Shown one piece after another: positions 58,221-64,000 of a stretch of DNA of 64,000 bases. Source of the stretch: a bacterium (GTDB lineage Bacteria > Bacillota > Bacilli > Lactobacillales > Streptococcaceae); NCBI GenBank assembly GCA_905221195.1, contig CAJNCF010000004.1:124001-188000 (forward strand). The letters run 5' to 3'. Position 1 is the stretch's first letter, and each line of letters starts with the position of its first letter. A program made the position numbers and the translations under genes. The notes beneath the pieces were generated by a model. The model was not told the origin of the DNA. It was given only the letters and a program-made list of their open reading frames with translations, and did no database searches.

Positions 58221-59096
58221 CTAGTCCGTAATGCGTTGATACATTTCGGGTCTTCTATCTCGAAACAAGCCCCAGTTTAGGCGTTCGCTTGCTCCCTTAT
58301 CTAGGTCATAAGTTGCTAACAGAACAGCTTCTTCTTGTCTTTCAGCTCGTTCTAAAATAGCTCCTGTTTCATCCGTCATAAAGGAGGAACCGTAGAAGTC
58401 AAGACTGGAACTCTGTCCACCATTTTCCTCACTAGGAGTGACTTCTTCAAAGCCATAGCGATTGGCTGCAATGACTGGAACAATATTTGCTGCTGCGTGC
58501 CCTTGCATGGTGCGTTGCCAATGACCACAACTATCTGTATCCAAAATTGGCTCTGAACCGATAGCTGTAGGATAAAAGAGCAATTCAGCACCATTTAACG
58601 CAAGACAACGCGCTGTTTCAGGGAACCATTGATCCCAACAGATACCGATCCCAATCTTAGCATAGCGAGTATCCCAGACCTTGAAGCCTGTATTGCCAGG
58701 CGTGAAATAAAACTTTTCTTGATAATAATGATCATCTGGTATGTGGGTTTTCCGATAAACACCCAGTACTTCCCCATCTGCATCAATGACAGCAATAGAA
58801 TTATATAAGACATTGCCATCTTTTTCATAGAAACTGATCGGTAGAACAACTTGTAGTTCCTTAGCAATCACCTTAAAATGCTGAATGGCGGTATTTTCTG
58901 TCACCGACTGAGCATACTGGTAGTAGTCATACTGACGTTCCTGACAGAAATAGGGACGTTCAAACAACTCGGGCAAGAGAATAATTTGTGCTCCTTGTTC
59001 TGCAGCCTGACGTACTAAACGCTCTGCTGTTTGGATATTTGTTGCTACATTCTTGGCACATTGCATCTGAATGGCTGAAACTTTTACATTTCTCAT
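58221..59096 (-). CDS. aguB: N-carbamoylputrescine amidase
   Basis: Nitrilase-superfamily enzyme, 291 aa, that hydrolyses N-carbamoylputrescine to putrescine. The Glu-Lys-Cys triad is visible: LLPELFERPYF (about residue 42), YRKTHIPDDHYY (about 115) and GIGICWDQWFPE (about 150). The C-terminus SERLNWGLFRDRRPEMY is typical for AguB. Last gene of the polyamine operon, 9 bases after aguA. Confidence 0.95.
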   Translation of the reverse strand: MRNVKVSAIQMQCAKNVATNIQTAERLVRQAAEQGAQIILLPELFERPYFCQERQYDYYQYAQSVTENTAIQHFKVIAKELQVVLPISFYEKDGNVLYNSIAVIDADGEVLGVYRKTHIPDDHYYQEKFYFTPGNTGFKVWDTRYAKIGIGICWDQWFPETARCLALNGAELLFYPTAIGSEPILDTDSCGHWQRTMQGHAAANIVPVIAANRYGFEEVTPSEENGGQSSSLDFYGSSFMTDETGAILERAERQEEAVLLATYDLDKGASERLNWGLFRDRRPEMYQRITD

Positions 59097-59105
59097 CTTT
59101 TTCTC

Positions 59106-60191
59106 CTATTCTGGGATTTGTTGGGTGATACAGTGGATATTGCCACCACCTAAGAGAATATCTCTGGCTGGTATTCCGACAACTTTACGGTCTGGGAAAC
59201 ACTTACTGAGGATATCTAAGGCTACTTGGTCGTTTTTATCTTGAAACTGGGGAACCAAGATAGCCTTATTAGCGATATAAAAGTTTACGTAGGAAGCTGC
59301 TAGTCGTTCACCCGCGTATCGCTCTTCTTCTCCTTCTTCATAGATGTAGCCTGGCAAATCCTCTTCTGTCACAACCTGTCGAACTGCTGGGATAGGAAGC
59401 TTATGAATGGTGAAGTGACGACCTTTTGCATCTGTTTCTTGCTCTAAGAGCTCTAAATCAGCTACTGACATGGCATATTGGGGATCGTTTTGATCATCTG
59501 TCCAAGCCAAAACAAGCTCAGCAGGACCAACAAAGGCAGCAACATTATCAACGTGTTCATTGGTTTCGTCCTGATAAATACCATAAGGAAGCCAGATAAC
59601 TTTTTCAGCACCAAGGCTCTCTAATAAGGTATTCTCGATTTCCTCTTTAGTCAGGTTAGGATTGCGACCAGGACTAAGCAAGCAACTTTCAGTCACGAGA
59701 ATGGTTCCTTGTCCATCGCTATGGATTGCGCCGCCTTCTAGGACAAAAGATTTGGCATCGTAAACAGGCATTTCCAAGGCCTCAGCAAAACGACTGGCTA
59801 CTTGGTCATCTGCTTCATAATCTTGATACAGACCATCATAGGTTCCTCCCCAAGCATTGAAGGCCCAATCAACGGCTAATTTCTTGCCTTTATCATTGAT
59901 AAGAATGGTTGGTCCTGTATCTCGAGCCCAGGCGTCATTGGTAGGAATATCTAGATAAACAACGCTATCTCCAAGGTAGTCTTGGGCTTCAGCTAAGTAG
60001 TCTTGGCCCACCAAAAGATAGACTTTTTCGCCTTCTGCTATAGTCTTGATAATCTGAGTAAATGCTCTTTTGGCAGCCTTTCCTTGAAAGGGCCATGAAC
60101 CTGGTCGAGTCGGCCATATCATGAGGGTACCATGATGAGGTTCGTACTCTGCTGGCATACGATAGCCTAATTTTTTTGGACTGTCCATCAT
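59106..60191 (-). CDS. aguA: Agmatine deiminase
   Basis: Guanidino-group-modifying enzyme, 361 aa, converting agmatine to N-carbamoylputrescine and ammonia. Signatures: [16 protein letters not shown] near the start, [11 protein letters not shown] (about residue 87), [12 protein letters not shown], and the catalytic cysteine in [13 protein letters not shown] at the C-terminus. It overlaps nspC by four bases. In this operon it serves biosynthesis, unlike the catabolic agmatine clusters with a carbamate kinase. Confidence 0.96.
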   Translation of the reverse strand: MMDSPKKLGYRMPAEYEPHHGTLMIWPTRPGSWPFQGKAAKRAFTQIIKTIAEGEKVYLLVGQDYLAEAQDYLGDSVVYLDIPTNDAWARDTGPTILINDKGKKLAVDWAFNAWGGTYDGLYQDYEADDQVASRFAEALEMPVYDAKSFVLEGGAIHSDGQGTILVTESCLLSPGRNPNLTKEEIENTLLESLGAEKVIWLPYGIYQDETNEHVDNVAAFVGPAELVLAWTDDQNDPQYAMSVADLELLEQETDAKGRHFTIHKLPIPAVRQVVTEEDLPGYIYEEGEEERYAGERLAASYVNFYIANKAILVPQFQDKNDQVALDILSKCFPDRKVVGIPARDILLGGGNIHCITQQIPE

Positions 60192-61315
60192 GATAATCTC
60201 CCTTTAAAATCTTGATAGCCGAAGGCTTTGACTAAGCTGCAGTCTCCCTGCTCGTCCATGAGATAGAGACTTGGCAAGCCAATACCGTTAAAGGTATTAT
60301 TTTTGACAAAGGAATAAATGGCCATGTCTTCGAAATAAAGTCTGTCTCCAATCTCAACTGGATTTTCAAAGCTATAATCACCAATCACATCGCCCGTCAG
60401 ACAGGTATTAGAAGAAAGTCTATAGGTATGGGCTTTTTCCTGTGCATCAAAGCCATTTCTCAAAGGTGGGCGATAGGGCATCTCAAGTACGTCAGGCATA
60501 TGGCAGGTCGCAGAGGCATCTAAAACCAAGATTTCCATACCGTTTTCTACAATATCCAATACTTCAGTTGCTAGATAACCTGCATTGAGCGCAATAGCTT
60601 CACCCGGTTCTATATAAACTTCAAGATTGTAAGTTTCTCGGATTCGCTTAATCTCAGAAATCAGCAAATCCACATCATAATCTTCTCTTGTGATGTGATG
60701 ACCACCCCCCATGTTGAGCCATTTTACTTGATGCAAATAAGAACCAAACTGCGCTTCTACTGCTTTCAAAGTTGTCTCTAAATCATCTGAACCTTGCTCG
60801 CAAAGGGTGTGAAAATGAAGGCCGTCAACCAAATCCAGCAAATCATTAGGAATCTTGTCTAGAGTGACTCCAAAACGGGAGCCAGGTGCACAAGGGTCAT
60901 AGAGCGCATGGTCACCCTGTGTTGAACACTGAGGATTGAGACGTAAACCAACACTGACACCAGCATTCCGACAACGGGCCCCATGTTTACGCAACTGTCT
61001 CTCTGAGTTAAAGACGATATGGTCTGTTATCTCCAGCAATTCCTCCAAGTCTGCATCCTTGAAAGCTGGTGCAAAGACATGGACCTCCCCTTGAAACTCC
61101 TCTCTAGCTAGCTTGGCCTCGTATAGACCACTAGCCGTCGTACCTGATAGATACTGGCTAATCAAGGGATAGGTTTTGTAAAGAGAATATGCCTTCTGGG
61201 CAAGCAAAACCTTGCAACCAGCTTCTTCTTGAACATATTGTAGAATGCGGCAATTGGCTTCTAACTTGGCCAAATCAATGACATAGGCTGGTGTTGGTAC
61301 TTGTTCTAGCTTCAT
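60188..61315 (-). CDS. nspC: Carboxynorspermidine/carboxyspermidine decarboxylase
   Basis: PLP enzyme of the alanine-racemase/ODC fold, 375 aa, decarboxylating carboxyspermidine to spermidine (or the nor-form). The PLP lysine lies in [11 protein letters not shown] (about residue 41), [12 protein letters not shown] binds the phosphate, and [10 protein letters not shown] holds the active cysteine of the partner subunit. Starts one base inside the lys1 stop (TAATG). Confidence 0.94.
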   Translation of the reverse strand: MKLEQVPTPAYVIDLAKLEANCRILQYVQEEAGCKVLLAQKAYSLYKTYPLISQYLSGTTASGLYEAKLAREEFQGEVHVFAPAFKDADLEELLEITDHIVFNSERQLRKHGARCRNAGVSVGLRLNPQCSTQGDHALYDPCAPGSRFGVTLDKIPNDLLDLVDGLHFHTLCEQGSDDLETTLKAVEAQFGSYLHQVKWLNMGGGHHITREDYDVDLLISEIKRIRETYNLEVYIEPGEAIALNAGYLATEVLDIVENGMEILVLDASATCHMPDVLEMPYRPPLRNGFDAQEKAHTYRLSSNTCLTGDVIGDYSFENPVEIGDRLYFEDMAIYSFVKNNTFNGIGLPSLYLMDEQGDCSLVKAFGYQDFKGRLS

Positions 61316-62574
61316 TAGTCCACCATTTGTGGATTTTCAACCACAACCCAAGGTAAACCATACTCATTCAAAGCTTCCATGAATGGATCTGGATCTAACT
61401 CCTCAAGGTTATACACTCCAGCTTGTTTCCAAGTACCGTTCATAACTAATTTTGTACCTATCATGGCTGGAACTCCAGTTGTGTAAGAAATGGCTTGCGA
61501 ACCAACTTCTGCGTAACATTCCTGATGATCGCAGACATTGTAGATGTAGATGGTCTTTTCAACACCATCCTTGACACCTGTAAAGATACAACCGATATTG
61601 GTTTTACCAACAGTGCGTGGGCCAAGGCTGGCTGGATCTGGAAGCAAGGCTTTTAAGAATTGGATTGGAACAATTTCTTGGCCATTGAAGTTAATGGCAT
61701 CCGTACGAAGGAGACCGACATTTTCCAAACATTTCATGTGCGTCAAGTATGATTGACCAAAAGTCATAAAGAAACGAATGCGTTTGACTCCAGGAATGTT
61801 TTTGGCCAATGATTCAATTTCTTCATGGTGAAGGAGATACATATCTTTTTGTCCAACTTGAGGGAAATCATACTCACGTTTGATAGACATAGCTTCGACT
61901 TCGACCCATTTCCCATCTTCCCAGTAAGAACCTGGCGCAGAAACCTCGCGTAGATTGATTTCTGGGTTAAAGTTGGTTGCAAATGGATAACCGTGGTCAC
62001 CACCATTACAGTCTAAAATGTCGATATAGTGGATTTCATCAAAATAGTGTTTGAGAGCATAGGCAGAAAAGACACTAGTCACACCTGGGTCAAAGCCAGA
62101 TCCAAGGAGAGCAGTCAAGCCTGCCTCTTTGAATTTCTCCTGATAAGCCCATTGCCATGAGTAGTCAAAGTAGGCTGTAAAACCAAGTTCTTTGCAACGT
62201 TTTTCGTAGATAGCACGCCATTCTGGATCTTCTGTGTCTTCTGCTTCGTAGTTGGCTGTGTCGATATAGTGAACACCTGTTGCCAAACAAGCGTCCATAA
62301 TGGTTAAATCTTGATATGGTAACGCTACGTTCAAAACAGCTTCTGGTTTGTAGCTTTCAATCAGGGCAATCACTTCTTCAACCTTGTCAGCATCAAGAGC
62401 AGCTGTCTCAATTTTTGTCGTAGTTTTCCCTTCTAACTTCGCCTTCAAGTCATCACATTTTGACTTGGTACGGCTAGCAATCATAATCTCTGTAAATGTT
62501 TCGCTATCTTGGCAAATCTTTGAAATAGCAACTTGGGCAACGCCCCCACATCCAATAACTAATAAACGACTCAT
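61315..62574 (-). CDS. lys1: Carboxynorspermidine synthase (saccharopine dehydrogenase-like)
   Basis: NAD(P)H-dependent reductive condensation of aspartate semialdehyde with a diamine, giving carboxy(nor)spermidine for NspC. 419 aa with Rossmann loop LLVIGCGGVAQVAISK at the start and the family segments GSGFDPGVTSVF (about residue 157) and DHQECYAEVGSQAI. Often annotated saccharopine dehydrogenase, but the pairing with nspC argues for the polyamine role. Overlaps speE by four bases. Confidence 0.93.
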   Translation of the reverse strand: MSRLLVIGCGGVAQVAISKICQDSETFTEIMIASRTKSKCDDLKAKLEGKTTTKIETAALDADKVEEVIALIESYKPEAVLNVALPYQDLTIMDACLATGVHYIDTANYEAEDTEDPEWRAIYEKRCKELGFTAYFDYSWQWAYQEKFKEAGLTALLGSGFDPGVTSVFSAYALKHYFDEIHYIDILDCNGGDHGYPFATNFNPEINLREVSAPGSYWEDGKWVEVEAMSIKREYDFPQVGQKDMYLLHHEEIESLAKNIPGVKRIRFFMTFGQSYLTHMKCLENVGLLRTDAINFNGQEIVPIQFLKALLPDPASLGPRTVGKTNIGCIFTGVKDGVEKTIYIYNVCDHQECYAEVGSQAISYTTGVPAMIGTKLVMNGTWKQAGVYNLEELDPDPFMEALNEYGLPWVVVENPQMVD

Positions 62575-63431
62575 TTTTTTCCTTCCTCTTCTTCTAAAAT
62601 GTCCTCAACATACTTAGGCAACATAAAGGCTCCTACATGTAAGTTTGCAGTGTAGTATTCAGTGAAAAGCTGGCGTTTTTTCCAGCCTTCCTTGTCAAAA
62701 TCTTTGACAGGGTGGTATTTTTTCGATGCAAATCCAAACAACCAATAGCCAGCTGGACTGGTTGGAATATGGGCCTGATAGACCCGACTGATTGGAAAGG
62801 CTTGATTGACCTTGCGATGCATACTTCGGCAAGCTGACTCATCCTCGTCAAAGAAAGGACTACCATGCTGGTAAATCATGATACCGTCTTCTTTAAGAGC
62901 ACGATAGCTATTACCATAAAATTCCTTGGTAAAAAGCCCTTCCGTATGTCCAAATGGATCTGTCGCATCGTTGATGATAATATCGTAGTCATCTTCGCAG
63001 TTTCGCAAAAAGCGTAGCCCGTTTTGATAGTAAATGGTAACACGAGGATCATCTAGCCCTGAAGCAAAGTCTGGGAAATACTCACGACAGACCTCAACCA
63101 ACATCTCATCTGGTTCCACAATATCGATTTGTTCCAGTTCAGGATAAAGTGTTAATACTTGAGCAACACCACCGTCACCACCCCCAATAACCAAGACTTT
63201 CTTGGGATTGGGATGTACAGCCATGGGAACGTGGACGGTCATTTCATTGTAGACAAAATCATCCGCATCTGAGAACAAAACATGCCCATTTAAAATCAAA
63301 ATCTTCCCAAAAGCTGGCGTGTCTAAAACTTCGATATCTTGCCATTCACTTTTACCAGCGTAGAGTTGCTTGGCTGTTCTCAGGGATAATTTGACATCTG
63401 GAGTATGAACTTCAGAAAACCATAAATCCAT
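62571..63431 (-). CDS. speE: Spermidine synthase
   Basis: Aminopropyltransferase, 286 aa. Signature segments: LILNGHVLFSDADDFVYNEM, the nucleotide loop VIGGGDGGVAQVLTLYP (about residue 81), DIVEPDE and the catalytic Asp in IINDATDPFGHTEGLF (about 155). It normally uses decarboxylated SAM. No speD is visible in the window, so whether it acts as a true spermidine synthase here is open. Its ATG directly follows the stop of the decarboxylase gene. Confidence 0.93.
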   Translation of the reverse strand: MDLWFSEVHTPDVKLSLRTAKQLYAGKSEWQDIEVLDTPAFGKILILNGHVLFSDADDFVYNEMTVHVPMAVHPNPKKVLVIGGGDGGVAQVLTLYPELEQIDIVEPDEMLVEVCREYFPDFASGLDDPRVTIYYQNGLRFLRNCEDDYDIIINDATDPFGHTEGLFTKEFYGNSYRALKEDGIMIYQHGSPFFDEDESACRSMHRKVNQAFPISRVYQAHIPTSPAGYWLFGFASKKYHPVKDFDKEGWKKRQLFTEYYTANLHVGAFMLPKYVEDILEEEEGKK

Positions 63432-64000
63432 CTAGTTCTCCTTTCTCTTAATGACGTTAATGTGATTGACCTCTTGATCTTCCGTCCCTTGGAGGGAGCA
63501 ACCACGTTCCTTGGCAAATTGGATATAGTCGACAATTTCTCGTGTAATGCGTTCACCAGGAGCCAAGATAGGAATCCCTGGAGGATAGCACATGACAAAT
63601 TCCCCACAGACCTGTCCAACAGACTCGTCCAAGTATAGGCTTCTACGCTGGGCATAAAAGGCTTCCTGAGGAGATAGGACCAACTCGGGCTGAATATATT
63701 CTCCAGCTATCAAGTCCTTCCCATCTCGAGAATAGAGTCTCTTGATATCAGCCAAAGCACCAACCAAGCGCTCGATGTCTTGGATACGGTCACCAATGGA
63801 AATATAAGCCAATATGTTCCCAATATCACCAAACTCGATCTGAATGTCGTATTCATCGCGTAGGAGGTCATAAACCTCGATACCTGTTAAGCCAATACCC
63901 TGAGTGTAAACTGACAACTTGGTTACATCAAAATCACATACCGACACACCATCTATTAACTCTTTTGAGTAGGCATAGTAACCACCGATAGCATTGATTT
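63432..64000 (-). CDS. speA: Orn/Lys/Arg decarboxylase, C-terminal part (probable arginine decarboxylase)
   Basis: The frame is open to the window edge; only the last 189 or so residues are present and the PLP lysine lies outside. Seen: IGGYYAYSKELID, LRDEYDIQIEFGD and the C-terminal-domain PGIPILAPGERITREIVDY (about 40 residues from the end). Databases often call this gene lysine decarboxylase (cad). The aguA and aguB genes downstream show that the operon needs agmatine, so arginine is the more likely substrate. First visible gene of the operon. Confidence 0.9.
   Translation of the reverse strand, partial: INAIGGYYAYSKELIDGVSVCDFDVTKLSVYTQGIGLTGIEVYDLLRDEYDIQIEFGDIGNILAYISIGDRIQDIERLVGALADIKRLYSRDGKDLIAGEYIQPELVLSPQEAFYAQRRSLYLDESVGQVCGEFVMCYPPGIPILAPGERITREIVDYIQFAKERGCSLQGTEDQEVNHINVIKRKEN

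Overview
The window is a stretch of low-GC Gram-positive chromosome that reads as Streptococcus, most likely the Mitis group (S. pneumoniae / S. mitis / S. oralis relatives). The reasons are the gene content and order (xseAB-ispA-tlyA-argR-recN, lepA, a tagatose lac locus, nrdHEF next to ptsHI, acoABC-lpdA-lplA, xerS with a streptococcal-type dif site, rexAB, and a speA-speE-lys1-nspC-aguA-aguB polyamine operon), together with strong SD sequences and TTGACA/TATAAT promoters. No tRNA, rRNA or CRISPR array was seen, and no BOX or RUP element was recognised by eye. The species assignment is inference.

Layout. 1-7.1 kb: housekeeping, all on +: exonuclease VII (xseA cut by the window edge), isoprenoid synthesis, an RNA methyltransferase-like protein, an arginine repressor, RecN, a phosphoesterase and LepA. 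7.2-19.5 kb: a galactose/lactose locus made of a galactitol/galactose-type PTS (IIA, IIB, IIC), a lacX-type mutarotase, lacABCD (tagatose-6-phosphate pathway), the antiterminator lacT with its RNA target and terminator, the lactose PTS lacFE, phospho-beta-galactosidase lacG, and the convergent repressor lacR. CcpA-like cre sites, TGTTTGT-type operators, an antiterminator hairpin and a structured lacE-lacG spacer suggest layered control. 19.5-25.6 kb: class Ib ribonucleotide reductase (nrdHEF, -) with NrdR-like boxes, divergent from ptsHI (+).

25.6-33 kb: small housekeeping genes (YkgJ-like, DfsB-like, HAD phosphatase, ung, mutX, pyrC, a MATE exporter). They surround an AT-rich two-gene cassette of unknown function at 27.1-28.3 kb. 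33-39.2 kb: an acetoin/2-oxoacid dehydrogenase operon in which the lipoyl domain sits on E3 rather than E2. The acoB-acoC gap holds two copies of a hairpin that differ by compensatory changes. 39.3-40.5 kb: xerS and its dif site. Gene orientation changes here from mostly + to mostly -, as expected at the replication terminus. AT-rich 22-bp palindromes recur around it.

40.9-52.4 kb (-): CLC transporter, RNase HII, RbgA GTPase, an unknown Cys-containing protein, and RexA/RexB. 52.5-58 kb: an accessory-looking segment with a double-glycine bacteriocin-like peptide, a CPBP membrane protease, a Cof phosphatase, and an ABC exporter convergent with a two-component system. 58.2-64 kb (-): polyamine synthesis from arginine through agmatine and putrescine to spermidine, cut by the window edge inside the decarboxylase gene.
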